Origin: Blastocatellia bacterium
GTDB taxonomy: Bacteria > Acidobacteriota > Blastocatellia > Pyrinomonadales > Pyrinomonadaceae
DNA length: 64,000 bases
NCBI GenBank assembly: GCA_003168335.1
Contig: PMSM01000014.1
Location: forward strand, 1 to 64,000
Direction of reading: 5' to 3'
This document shows, in pieces, positions 24,298 to 31,843 of the stretch (positions are counted from its first letter, which is position 1; each line of letters starts with the position of its first letter). The notes under the pieces were generated by a model. It was not told the origin of the DNA and did not search any database. It worked only from the letters and a program-made list of their open reading frames with translations. The position numbers and the translations under genes were made by a program.

Positions 24298-24969
24298 TTA
24301 GCGCTCGACAACGGCGAACGCTCTTACTGGAAACGTGCCAAAGCCCTTCACCTTCACCGGCACTGCAAAGAACTTGAAGCCGACCAGGGGCAATTGATGA
24401 AGATTACACATATGTTCGACGATGGGAATGCCTGAGCCGAGGAGAATTGTGTGAGCGGGTCTGCTCAGATCAGCAGTGTCATCGATGTTGTATGAATCGA
24501 TACCCACCAGCACGGCGCCTTGATCAGCCAACAATTTTGCCGCGTCCTTCGTCAGAAACGGGTGCCCCTCGAAATATCTGTCCGTCTTCCAGTGCGCGTC
24601 CCACCCCGTTTGAATGAGCACGGCTTTACCTTTCACGTCGACGCCGTCAAACGCAGTTTCCGTGATCGCGCGGGCCTGTGCGCCGCCGGCGCTGATGACT
24701 ATGCCTTGCAGATCGGCGAGGGAGTTCAGCGACAGCTGCGACAAGTCTTTCCCGTCTTCATAGCGATGAAATGGACTATCGAGGTACGTGCCGGTGTTAG
24801 CTACCATCTCGATCTTACCGATCTGGAATTCCGTACCCGGAGCGTAATGCTGCCTGGATTGTTCGCGACTGAGAAAGTCGCAGATCACCGGCGCCGGCAG
24901 ACCTCTGTAAGTGATCAAGCCGTGCTCAATCGTGTGGCTGAGGTCGATGAGTTGTTTGTTCCCGGTCAT
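24298..24969 (-). CDS. Cyclase-family (kynurenine formamidase-like) metal hydrolase
   Basis: A 223-residue protein of the PF04199 fold. The start IDLSHTIEHGLITYRGLPAP and the later GIDSYNIDDT and HTILLGSGIPIVEHMCNL are typical. The canonical HxGTHxDxPxH metal motif appears here as NTGTYLDSPFHR, so two His ligands are Asn and Tyr while the Asp and last His remain. Other members with this variant exist, so the substrate may not be N-formylkynurenine. Cytosolic. Confidence 0.8.
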   Translation of the reverse strand: MTGNKQLIDLSHTIEHGLITYRGLPAPVICDFLSREQSRQHYAPGTEFQIGKIEMVANTGTYLDSPFHRYEDGKDLSQLSLNSLADLQGIVISAGGAQARAITETAFDGVDVKGKAVLIQTGWDAHWKTDRYFEGHPFLTKDAAKLLADQGAVLVGIDSYNIDDTADLSRPAHTILLGSGIPIVEHMCNLHQLPLVGFKFFAVPVKVKGFGTFPVRAFAVVER

Positions 24970-25030
24970 CGCGAGCGAGCCTCCGATACGACCAAAGTGT
25001 GAAATGTAACAGTGAGGGGCGAGCGTTCCC

Positions 25031-25429
25031 TTACTGACGATCGAACATAATGATCTGGTCGAAGGGCGCGCCGCTGGCGTCCGTGGCTGAGACTGTGGCT
25101 GTCAATTCCTTGCCATCGGCGGACACCTCATAGGTTCCCTGACCGATCACCGCGCCATCCTTCCTGGCGATGGAACTAAGAGTTTGTAAGTTTGTCCATT
25201 CGCTGATCGCAACAATGCCGGGTGCCTGTTCCACGGCGCGTTCCTTACCGTCTGGATAAATCATCTGCGTGCCTGACTCGGCTTCACCTTTAGCATTCAC
25301 TCCAGAGTGAGTCAAAGATATGCCGTCGCCGGATATCTCGAAAGTAAGCGTCGCGCTCTGAAAGAGATGATTTGGATGGCGTCGTGATTTGGACACGTTA
25401 GCGTTCCAGGTACCTGCAAAGGGATTCAT
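25031..25429 (-). CDS. Lipocalin-like or calycin-type small protein
   Basis: About 132 residues from the ATG giving MNPFAGTWNAN. The pattern of a short FAGTW start followed by eight or nine alternating strands (TLTFEISGDGISLTHSG, YEVSADGKELTATVSATD) recalls lipocalin-like single-domain barrels. No signal peptide. The assignment rests on the strand pattern only. Confidence 0.55.
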   Translation of the reverse strand: MNPFAGTWNANVSKSRRHPNHLFQSATLTFEISGDGISLTHSGVNAKGEAESGTQMIYPDGKERAVEQAPGIVAISEWTNLQTLSSIARKDGAVIGQGTYEVSADGKELTATVSATDASGAPFDQIIMFDRQ

Positions 25430-25532
25430 GCGAACCTCCATCAGTTCTTCACTGTCCTAAGATTAGAGGCAACCACCCGCGTTGTCTGCTGGGTGCTCGC
25501 GCCTTCGATTCACGATTACAATTCGCGACTCG

Positions 25533-25994
25533 CTAGAACAACGGCTTCGAGACATGCTCATGAATGATCAGCCATTGCCCGCTTCTCTTTTCCCACACGA
25601 TGGTGTGACGCGCATCGAACTCTAACGCCGTGCCGTCCTTCTGTTTGGCTGACAGGTGAAAGGTCAGAGTCGTCAATGCCATATTGCCTCTGCGCGTGAC
25701 TCTCACATCGTTGTTGGGCGTGAGCTTCAGACTTGAGAAGCCGGGCGCGACATTCTTCTTGAAGTTGTCGCGATACTCCGGCCACCCGCCGCTGTACTTC
25801 AGTGGAGCGATGTCAAAGAAGATCAGGTCGGCGTCCTGCGCATACAGAAACGAAGCGTTGTCGGGATTCAGCGTGTTCCATGCCGCGTAATAGCGCTTGA
25901 TCAGATCATTGAAATCATCTCCACTCTTCTTCTGCGCCAGCGCCGGCAGACAGACGATGCCAATGACCAAAAACACCACTAGTAAGCGTTTCAT
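25533..25994 (-). CDS. Exported SnoaL/NTF2-like protein
   Basis: 153 residues with a signal peptide (LLVVFLVIGIVCLPALAQ). The NTF2-like cone fold is indicated by DDFNDLIKRYYAAWNTLNPD, then FYAQDADLIFFD-like strands (written ASFLYAQDADLIFF), and the C-terminal HTIVWEKRSGQWLIIHEHVS. Family members are small ligand-binding or enzyme domains. Function unknown. Confidence 0.75.
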   Translation of the reverse strand: MKRLLVVFLVIGIVCLPALAQKKSGDDFNDLIKRYYAAWNTLNPDNASFLYAQDADLIFFDIAPLKYSGGWPEYRDNFKKNVAPGFSSLKLTPNNDVRVTRRGNMALTTLTFHLSAKQKDGTALEFDARHTIVWEKRSGQWLIIHEHVSKPLF

Positions 25995-26067
25995 TTTGAC
26001 GGTAACTCCCGGATCCTAGATGAGCGAACGGAATGCTTCTATGCCAAGTGATAGGGTAAGTCAAGAG

Positions 26068-26340
26068 GCGGGGCAGTAGACCGACCGTGAGGGAGGGCGT
26101 TACAGAACCGCGAGCGGTAGCAAGCGGGATAAGAACGCAACCTGCGCCATCACCTGGATTGAGCCTCCAAGGATTCTCTCGGAAGTTGAGTCCTTATCCC
26201 GCTCGCTACCGCTCGCGGTTCTGTACCGAATGGACCGGGTCTTCACGCTGACGGCGTGAGATGTAATAGCCGGGAGGCAACCCCCCTGGGAGCCGCGACC
26301 ACACAAATTTATTTGAGCGCTGAAGGGGCGACATGATGGT
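26068..26340. repeat. Composite palindromic repeat containing a REP doublet
   Basis: A 32-base block (26068-26099, with GACCGTGAGGGAGG) recurs at 29671-29702. It is followed by two 32-base inverted arms, 26102-26133 and 26193-26224 (one mismatch, core ACCGCGAGCGGTAGC), forming a REP doublet. Then 26241-26338 carries CACGCTGACGGCGTGAGATG and TTTGAGCGCTGAAGG, recurring at 27169-27262. The doublet thus appears to sit inside an older repeat. Confidence 0.75.
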
Positions 26341-26577
26341 CAGGGTAATTACGTAGAGAAATGTATTCCGCGACCGGAGCCATCTCGGCGTTTGTATGCT
26401 AGCGCATAGACAATCTCTCTTGCGAGAGGCTATAAATCATCGGCAAAGTGCATTGGAAATTATCTGTTCGAGATCGGGGATCGGGTGCAGTTGTGATATC
26501 TAATCGATAGTTGACTGTATCCTTCTTGAACAGAGAGGGAATGCGAAGCATGAATCTCGTACAAAAGGTGAAAGAAG

Positions 26578-27117
26578 ATGAAAAAACAAACCAATCACAG
26601 CTGTCAGTTTCTCCTGGCAACAATCATTACGTTCGGCGTGTGGACTCCGGCTTTCGCGCAGCTGCAAAACAATCATTTTGCGCTTAACAACATTTTCCCG
26701 GTAACTGCGAACGAAAATGTTTGTTTGAAAAACGCGCCAGAGATTTCCAGTTTTACTTACACCAAACCAAATAGCTTGTTTGCAGCTAATTATAACGATT
26801 CTCCGAAGCCGGATTTTTCGGCGATGGAGCAATGGTACGAGATTGTCAAATACCAATATGACACTTCGGCAGGCTTTAACTTTCCATTGTTCGTTGTCGT
26901 AATCAAGAAGAAAGTGGAAAATGCACCGATACATTTTCATATAGGGTGGTTTGATGCGGACGGGGTCCGCGTCGGCATCGACGCCAATTTGATACCCGTG
27001 GCGGGCAATCTAAACACTGTGCCGGTTGGCGAACCCTTTCGGCTTCGTGCTTATGCGCCGGCTGAGAAGGACATGGCAAAAGTAAAATCCATCGTGGTTA
27101 AAAGGATTTTAGACTGA
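26578..27117 (+). CDS. Secreted protein of unknown function
   Basis: A 179-residue protein with a signal peptide (hydrophobic about 11-25, cleavage near AFAQL). The mature part looks like a beta-rich domain (EQWYEIVKYQYDTSAGFNFPLFVVVIKKKVE, FHIGWFDADGVRVG, FRLRAYAPAEKD). Base composition is AT-richer than neighbouring genes, which may point to recent arrival. AAAGGTGAAAGAAG precedes the ATG. No family recognised. About 240 bases upstream hold no gene. Confidence 0.65.
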   Translation: MKKQTNHSCQFLLATIITFGVWTPAFAQLQNNHFALNNIFPVTANENVCLKNAPEISSFTYTKPNSLFAANYNDSPKPDFSAMEQWYEIVKYQYDTSAGFNFPLFVVVIKKKVENAPIHFHIGWFDADGVRVGIDANLIPVAGNLNTVPVGEPFRLRAYAPAEKDMAKVKSIVVKRILD

Positions 27118-27168
27118 GCAACCCGTAGTAGCGCACTTTGATGAAGCGTGGTGGCAGCTACTGCACCA

Positions 27169-27262
27169 CTTCACGCTGAAGGCGTGAGATGTAATAGCCA
27201 GGGGCAACGCCCCTGGATCGATAGTCATACAAATTGATTTGAGCGCTGAAGGCACGACATAA
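27169..27262. repeat. Second copy of the palindromic repeat
   Basis: It matches 26241-26338 in order: CTTCACGCTGAAGGCGTGAG, then a GCCAGGGGCAACGCCCCTGG hairpin, then AAATTGATTTGAGCGCTGAA. Shorter pieces are at 29732-29765 and 30462-30475. Confidence 0.7.
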
Positions 27263-27271
27263 CGGAGAATT

Positions 27272-27544
27272 GATCAATCTCATTCCAATTTGCTCCTGAT
27301 GCGATCGAGTTAGGGGCAAAAGAAACTTGATTAGTCGGTAATCAAATCGAGCCAGTTACAAAAGCAACTCCAACAGCTGCTGAACAAGTCGAGTTAGCGG
27401 CAGAACCAAATTCTCTAACCACTACCCAAATTGATTTAGCGACCAGAGCAACGTGATTAGCTGCTGTAGCAATGGCGTTAGCGACAAAAGCAATCCATTT
27501 TGTCCCTAATCAAATTACTTCTGGAGCAAAACTGCCGATCTTAG
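27272..27544. repeat. Degenerate tandem array, 13 units of 21 bases
   Basis: Aligning the sequence in blocks of exactly 21 gives 13 units without gaps from 27272 to 27544. Most units end TTAG (seven of them) or CAG/TTTG. Positions 8-12 are usually AGCAA, ATCAA or similar, and CTGC or CGGC is common at the start. Units differ at many positions, so the array is old or is held only at these positions. Read in one plus-strand frame it gives heptads such as LAAEPNS and LATKAIH, but two TGA stops interrupt it. No flanking gene includes it. Confidence 0.75.
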
Positions 27545-27654
27545 AGTAAATCCAGTGGCTTTCGGGGCTTCGGGCATCGTGATAGCCACTGTAACTAACA
27601 GAATATACAGCGATTAAGCTGCGCTTGTAAAAATACTTGTTAAATAGCTTTTTT

Positions 27655-27718
27655 AGGAGTAGCCTCTCTGCGTTTCGCAGGCTGTATCCACTCCCTTTCC
27701 TCTGAAAGGACTACTCCT
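27655..27718 (+). promoter_or_regulatory. Structured leader directly before the FN3 gene start
   Basis: AGGAGTAG (27655-27662) is the inverted complement of CTACTCCT (27711-27718), which touches the ATG at 27719. An inner stem, CTGCGTTTCGCAG (27668-27680), lies between. The pairing would hold the region between the ribosome site (AAAGGA, 27705-27710) and the start codon in a stem, so it could control translation. Confidence 0.5.
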
Positions 27719-28345
27719 ATGCCTAAGACCAAACTCAATTTTCGCAACCTTGCCGTTTCCGGCAAGATTGCCAAAGCGAAGCAAATCGTTACGGCCTTGA
27801 CCGGAAATCCCAATTTTCCCAGTCCTAACCCACCGCTGGCGGATATAACCGCAATAATCACGAAGACTGAGACCAAATCGGCTGAGCGAGACGCCGCCCA
27901 ACAGCTCGCGAAGACGAAAACCACCGAGCTCAACGCCTGTGAAGAGGAACTGGACGGCGTGATGAGTCAGATTGCTGGTCACGTTGATAGCGTCGCCGGC
28001 AATGATGAAGCGAAGATCCTAAGCGCCGGCTTTGACACGCGCGCGGCTGCGACGGCAACGAGCCAGCCTCCGCCGCCACCTTCGTCGCTGGATACGACGA
28101 TCGGTGATCACGACGGCGAGCTTGATGCTTCCTGGGACACAGTCGCGGGAGCAAAGAGTTACGTGATCGAGACCAGCGAAGATCCGCCGACACCTACGGG
28201 CTGGAAGCACGGCGGCGTTTCCACCAAATCAAAGTTCACGATCGGAGGATTGCAGAGCGGCAAGCGCTACTGGATCCGCGTCGCAGCAATCAACACCGCT
28301 GGGCAAAGCGGCTGGAGCGATCCAGCCACGAAGATCGCACCGTAA
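27719..28345 (+). CDS. Fibronectin type III domain protein
   Basis: A 208-residue protein without a signal peptide. The N-terminal half is helical (about residues 5-100, with KIAKAKQIVTALTGN and an Ala/Thr/Lys-rich coiled region). After a PPPPPSS linker comes one FN3 domain: LDASWDTVAGAKSYVIETSED, FTIGGLQSGKRYWIRVAAIN, and GQSGWSDPATKIA. FN3 modules bind proteins or carbohydrates. It lies directly after the 21-base array and a structured leader, which makes its control unusual. Confidence 0.75.
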   Translation: MPKTKLNFRNLAVSGKIAKAKQIVTALTGNPNFPSPNPPLADITAIITKTETKSAERDAAQQLAKTKTTELNACEEELDGVMSQIAGHVDSVAGNDEAKILSAGFDTRAAATATSQPPPPPSSLDTTIGDHDGELDASWDTVAGAKSYVIETSEDPPTPTGWKHGGVSTKSKFTIGGLQSGKRYWIRVAAINTAGQSGWSDPATKIAP

Positions 28346-28449
28346 AGGGCTTGGATCGAAAGGCGGCACGTTAATGCGTACCGCCTTCCACAATCATCGA
28401 CGGATCACTCGACGAAGGACTCTCGTTTAGTAGTCGAAAGGAGAAAGGT

Positions 28450-28977
28450 ATGAGACAGATCACGCTTGGGTTCGCAGCAGTATTGTTTCTGTTCGGTGCC
28501 ACCCTAATTGCGCAGACTACACAGTTGCAATTGCGAACTGAGACTAAAGGTACGTTTGACCGGCGAACTGGCCAGATCAAGATAAGCAGCGGCGGGATGG
28601 GGCGAGGGCATTTTGCTAGTTTCGAAAACCTCGTTGGTGGTTTTGAATCGGATGCATATGACAAAGAAGGATTGGCCCGACTTAAGACAATTCTCAGTAA
28701 CACATATCAAGGCGGAGAGGATATTAGCGCTGCAAAACCCAGCACCCTGGATGGCATGGTGGAGATTGAAGAAGAAGTGCCAATTATCAAATTCGCTTTG
28801 TCAACCATTGATTCCGATCGCTATGCATCCTTTGAAGAGGCTCTCGCTAGCAGCAAACAGGAGAGTGGCTGCCAAAGATTCTCAAGCAGCTGCGTTAGAT
28901 GTCCCAACGGGAAGAAATATTGCTTTGTTAAGAATCTCTTGAAACCAGGAAACAGCGCACGTGCTAGAGAACAATAA
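28450..28977 (+). CDS. Secreted protein of unknown function
   Basis: 175 residues: a signal peptide (LGFAAVLFLFGATLIAQT), then a polar region with a TFDRRTGQIKIS motif, and a C-terminal Cys-rich end (GCQRFSSSCVRCPNGKKYC). A ribosome site GAAAGGAGAAAGG precedes the ATG. The stop overlaps the GTG start region of the next gene. No family recognised. Confidence 0.65.
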   Translation: MRQITLGFAAVLFLFGATLIAQTTQLQLRTETKGTFDRRTGQIKISSGGMGRGHFASFENLVGGFESDAYDKEGLARLKTILSNTYQGGEDISAAKPSTLDGMVEIEEEVPIIKFALSTIDSDRYASFEEALASSKQESGCQRFSSSCVRCPNGKKYCFVKNLLKPGNSARAREQ

Positions 28978-29617
28978 CATGGTCGAATTGCCGGACGATA
29001 TTCCTCCGTCGTGGATAACGCAACTCAAGAAAGAGCTGAAGCCGTACGCCATTACGACTTTGATCGTTGCCCTCCTCGGAAGCTCAGTAATCGCGGCGGT
29101 TTTCACAGAGATTGGCAATGTGTATCTGGAATCGACCAAAGCAAAGTACGCAGCGGATGTAGAGAGATACAAGGCATGTCTTGACATCAATAAGGAGAAT
29201 CTCAGGGCGAAACGGGCGCTCTATTCAACGTTGGCTGAAAAATATCGCCAGTTGCAGGTCGATTTCGATGATTGCATTAGCACGTGTCAAGCCGCGATCG
29301 CTCACCCGAAGGATCACACGATGCTGAAATATGCGTACGATTCGCTTGATGGCGTAACCAAACGGTTAGTAGAAACTCAGGCTAGCGCCCGGGATGTGCA
29401 AATCGATCAAGAGCTCCGTGGAAAACTAACCACGCTCAATGATTTATTAGGCCCAAAGCTTTCTGACGTTTCAGACGATGCTAAGAAGACTCCACGCGTG
29501 GAAAAGCTTCCGGATTTCGTTAGGACGTGCCAGGACACGATACGACCGCAGGTTGATGACACGAATAATCAAATTCAGCTTGCGATTAAATCTTTGAAAA
29601 TCGAGCCATGTAACTAG
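28961..29617 (+). CDS. Membrane-anchored coiled-coil protein
   Basis: 218 residues from a GTG overlapping the previous gene (an ATG at 28979 is also possible). One membrane helix (about residues 29-47) is followed by a long, charged, heptad-rich region (YAADVERYKACLDINKENLRAKRALY) and four Cys residues. Coupled to the preceding secreted protein by a 17-base overlap, it may form an envelope complex with it. No family recognised. Confidence 0.65.
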   Translation: MLENNNMVELPDDIPPSWITQLKKELKPYAITTLIVALLGSSVIAAVFTEIGNVYLESTKAKYAADVERYKACLDINKENLRAKRALYSTLAEKYRQLQVDFDDCISTCQAAIAHPKDHTMLKYAYDSLDGVTKRLVETQASARDVQIDQELRGKLTTLNDLLGPKLSDVSDDAKKTPRVEKLPDFVRTCQDTIRPQVDDTNNQIQLAIKSLKIEPCN

Positions 29618-29670
29618 GTTGCATGTTGCCGAGACTGCCCCCTACCAGTACCCACGTTCTGCCGCGACGA

Positions 29671-29765
29671 GCGGGGCAGTAGCCCGACCGTGAGGGAGGA
29701 CGTGTTAATACCACTTGCATTAACGCATGGGTCTTCGCGCTGAAGGCGTGAAATGTAATTGCCGG
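29671..29765. repeat. Third partial copy of the composite palindromic repeat
   Basis: 29671-29702 matches 26068-26099, and 29732-29765 (CTTCGCGCTGAAGGCGTG) matches the head of 26241 and 27169. Between the two, no REP doublet is present, which suggests the doublet at 26102-26224 was inserted later. Confidence 0.65.
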
Positions 29766-29796
29766 TGTGACCCTCAACAACCCGTGGAGTTCAAAA

Positions 29797-30405
29797 ATGA
29801 AAGAGTCGCTAGCAGAAGACGAGCGTAACGCTCTCCTTCAATTGTGCCTGGCTGAGTACCAGGCATTGACGACCCGCTGCTCTTACTGGATCGTTCTACA
29901 AATTGGACTCCTTCCCGTGGTACCAGTCTATTTGGTATTGGCTGTTACGGTGTGGCAGTCTGGCGTCATAATCAGGGAGGTAGTTCTATGGACTACACTT
30001 GCCGGATTGCAGTTAATCGCACTGCTCTGGGCGCAAACGATGATTGAGCAGTTTGCGATCGTCAAGTACATCGAATGCTATCTGAGAAGGATACTTGAAA
30101 CCGTTGTCGATGGTGATCTGTTCTGGGGATACGAGCCTTATCTGGTGATGCATAGGCCCGTGAAATCTATCTACGGAGGGCTGTCTGTTCCATTCTTGAT
30201 TGTCGTTGTTCTGGCAGTGACCTTGATCTGTCGACTCAAAGAGTTTTCTCGATGGGACTTCTGTGGCGTGGTTGTAAACCTTATGCTATTAGTGATTGTG
30301 TGTTGGTCAACGTACACTGCAGGAAAACTACAGCGAGAATGGTCGAAGAGCGACAAAATGCTCGCCCAGAAACTTGACGAGATGGCCCCTAGGACCAATT
30401 CATAG
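29797..30405 (+). CDS. Multi-pass membrane protein of unknown function
   Basis: About 202 residues from the ATG at 29797. Four membrane helices can be drawn (about residues 31-52, 62-84, 130-150, 160-178 by the ORF numbering), with a charged N-terminus and a basic/acidic C-terminal tail. It has a YLVLAVTVWQSGVIIREV segment of the kind seen in small phage or defence-linked membrane proteins, but no family is recognised. A palindrome followed by TTTT lies after the stop. Confidence 0.6.
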   Translation: MKESLAEDERNALLQLCLAEYQALTTRCSYWIVLQIGLLPVVPVYLVLAVTVWQSGVIIREVVLWTTLAGLQLIALLWAQTMIEQFAIVKYIECYLRRILETVVDGDLFWGYEPYLVMHRPVKSIYGGLSVPFLIVVVLAVTLICRLKEFSRWDFCGVVVNLMLLVIVCWSTYTAGKLQREWSKSDKMLAQKLDEMAPRTNS

Positions 30406-30441
30406 ATTCTGCAATTTGTAACTGCTGGGGGTATTTTCATT

Positions 30442-30458
30442 CGCCCGCGCGGGCTTTT
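30442..30458 (+). terminator. Short GC palindrome with T-tract
   Basis: GCCCGCGCGGGC (30442-30453) followed by TTTTCT, 37 bases after the stop of the membrane protein gene. The loop is minimal, so efficiency is uncertain. Confidence 0.55.
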
Positions 30459-30477
30459 CTGCTTCACGCTGAAGGCA

Positions 30478-30714
30478 ATGGCTACTAATCCAAAAACTTT
30501 CGAAGGTATCTACAAGGAAGGCAAGGTTGAGTTGTTCGAGACTCCGGATGATGTTGACGAAGCGCGCGTCATCGTCACGTTCATTCCCGAAGGCTCAGTT
30601 AATATCGCTGAGCGTGGAATAGACGAATCTCAGGCAGCCAATCTGCGCGCGCGCCTGCAGACTTTCGCGGAAGATTGGGAGCGGCCCGAAATGGGAGCCT
30701 ACGATGCCCTGTAA
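30478..30714 (+). CDS. Antitoxin of a MazF/PemK-type system (orphan)
   Basis: 78 residues with the pattern FEGIYKEGKVELFETPDDVDEARVIVTFIPEG, then DESQAANLRARLQTFAEDWERPEMGAYDAL. This matches the AF2212/DUF104-like antitoxins that precede a PemK/MazF toxin. The family normally overlaps its toxin, and an ATG at 30704 overlaps the stop here, but that toxin frame is cut by a REP element within about 35 bases. The antitoxin therefore seems to be without a partner. Confidence 0.75.
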   Translation: MATNPKTFEGIYKEGKVELFETPDDVDEARVIVTFIPEGSVNIAERGIDESQAANLRARLQTFAEDWERPEMGAYDAL

Positions 30715-30740
30715 ACGCGGCGATTCCTGCGCGATGAGGT
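30704..30740 (+). pseudogene. Truncated MazF/PemK-type toxin start
   Basis: The frame starting at 30704 overlaps the antitoxin stop and reads MPCKRGDS, the usual N-terminus of PemK/MazF toxins (KRGDVVLV in intact relatives, from family knowledge), and is then replaced by the REP arm beginning at 30736. The rest of the toxin is absent from the window. Confidence 0.6.
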
Positions 30741-31386
30741 CAGTACCGCGAGCGGTAGCGACCGGGTTGCAATAATAGTTACTTGATCGTCTACATAAGA
30801 ACGCGATATAAGACGCGTCCTCTCATGTGGAACGACGCTGATATTCCGCTGGCCGATCTGATCACGTTTCGATGCCACGGCACGTGGTTGCATGGAGATG
30901 AGCGCGGCTCGATCGATCGTTTCCACAATCGATTCAAGTCTCCTTACATTGATTCAAACAGGAGATGGCATCGGCACAATAGGCAGGTTCTTGAGGGCGA
31001 GCCGGTCACGTTGGACGCGTCGCAGCGCAAATCAATTGATGCGGCACTCCGAGAAACCTGCACCATTCGCAAATGGCATTTGCACGCAGGTAACGTCAGG
31101 ACCAACCATGTCCATGCGGTCGTCTCAATCGGACTAATCAAGCCTGAACGCGCTCTCATTGCGTTAAAGGCAAACGCCACCAGGCAAATGCGGCAGGATG
31201 GTTGTTGGCGACACGATTACAGCCCATGGGCAGAGAAAGGTAGCAAGCGATCCCTTTGGTAAATTGCGCAGCGTGGCGCGCGCAATTGACTACGTGCTTT
31301 ATGAGCAGGGCGATGAACTGCCGGACTTTGACGATAACTGAAGCTCCACTTGTTACCCGGTCGCTACCGCTCCCGGTACTGACCTC
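30736..31386 (+). mobile_element. REP-flanked RAYT transposon-like element
   Basis: Two 32-base inverted REPs, 30736-30767 and 31355-31386 (one mismatch, core GTACCGCGAGCGGTAGCGAC), bracket a tyrosine transposase frame. This is the layout of REP-associated tyrosine transposases. The same REP core occurs as a doublet at 26102-26224 and within 7323-7338, and its head GAGGTCAGTACC is shared by the arm at 38327-38360. Confidence 0.8.
30825..31342 (+). pseudogene. REP-associated tyrosine transposase (RAYT), frameshifted
   Basis: The HUH-like motif appears as RTNHVHAVVS, and the family start reads MWNDADIPLADLITFRCHGTWLHGDERGS. The main frame meets TAA at 31260-31262 after SKRSLW. A frame shifted by one base then gives KLRSVARAIDYVLYEQGDELPDFDDN and a stop at 31342, the normal C-terminus of this family. 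One base has therefore been gained or lost near 31258. The catalytic Tyr is probably in DYVLYEQ or upstream; the enzyme is likely inactive unless frameshifting occurs. Confidence 0.75.
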
Positions 31387-31391
31387 ATCTT

Positions 31392-31523
31392 CACAACGGA
31401 ATATTCCCATGCTTCTTCGGCGGGTTCGTGTCGCGTTTATTCTCAAGCAACGCGAGGGCGCGGATTAGTTTAGGTCTTGTCTGGGCCGGCTCGATCACCT
31501 CGTCAATGAAACCGCGCTCGGTG
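31392..31523 (-). pseudogene. Duplicated 3' end of the acyl-CoA carboxylase beta gene
   Basis: On the minus strand the last 42 codons (from [13 protein letters not shown] to KKHGNIPL) give the same protein as the end of the intact gene at 32184, but about 15 codons differ and all differences are synonymous; the stop is TGA in place of TAG. The two copies bracket the HigBA pair. Upstream of this stretch the similarity stops abruptly at about 31523. Confidence 0.85.
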
Positions 31524-31549
31524 TCTTAGGGATCACGGACACTTATTCA

Positions 31550-31843
31550 TTAGGCTGCCGTAAGTCGCACTTTCGTCACATCACGGAGATTGACGCGCTG
31601 CTTCGCCCGCCACAAGTCGTGGTTATACTGCATTGCAAGCCAGCTCTCAGGAGAACGGCCGAGAGCTTTGGAAAGTCGCAGCGCCATCTCTGGGCTGACG
31701 CTGCTCGCACCGGTCAGTATTCGATGCAGAGTCGACCCGGCGACGGCGAGCTTTGCGGCTAACTCGCGCGCGCTTAGGTTGTTCGGTTTCAGGTAAACCT
31801 CGGTAATAAACTCACCGGGATGTGGCGGATTGTGCATAGACAT
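31550..31843 (-). CDS. higA: HigA-type antitoxin (XRE HTH)
   Basis: 97 residues with the HigA signature NPPHPGEFITEVYLKPNNLSARELA, a Cro/CI helix-turn-helix (AGSTLHRILTGASSVSPEMALRLSKALG) and SPESWLAMQYNHDLW. It overlaps the toxin stop in a TAATG junction (31841-31845), the usual higBA order with the toxin first. It should bind both the toxin and the shared promoter. Confidence 0.92.
   Translation of the reverse strand: MSMHNPPHPGEFITEVYLKPNNLSARELAAKLAVAGSTLHRILTGASSVSPEMALRLSKALGRSPESWLAMQYNHDLWRAKQRVNLRDVTKVRLTAA

Noticed and set aside
27272-27544. CRISPR array
   Set aside because: The 21-base period has no conserved repeat separated by unique spacers; each unit diverges along its length and no cas genes are near.
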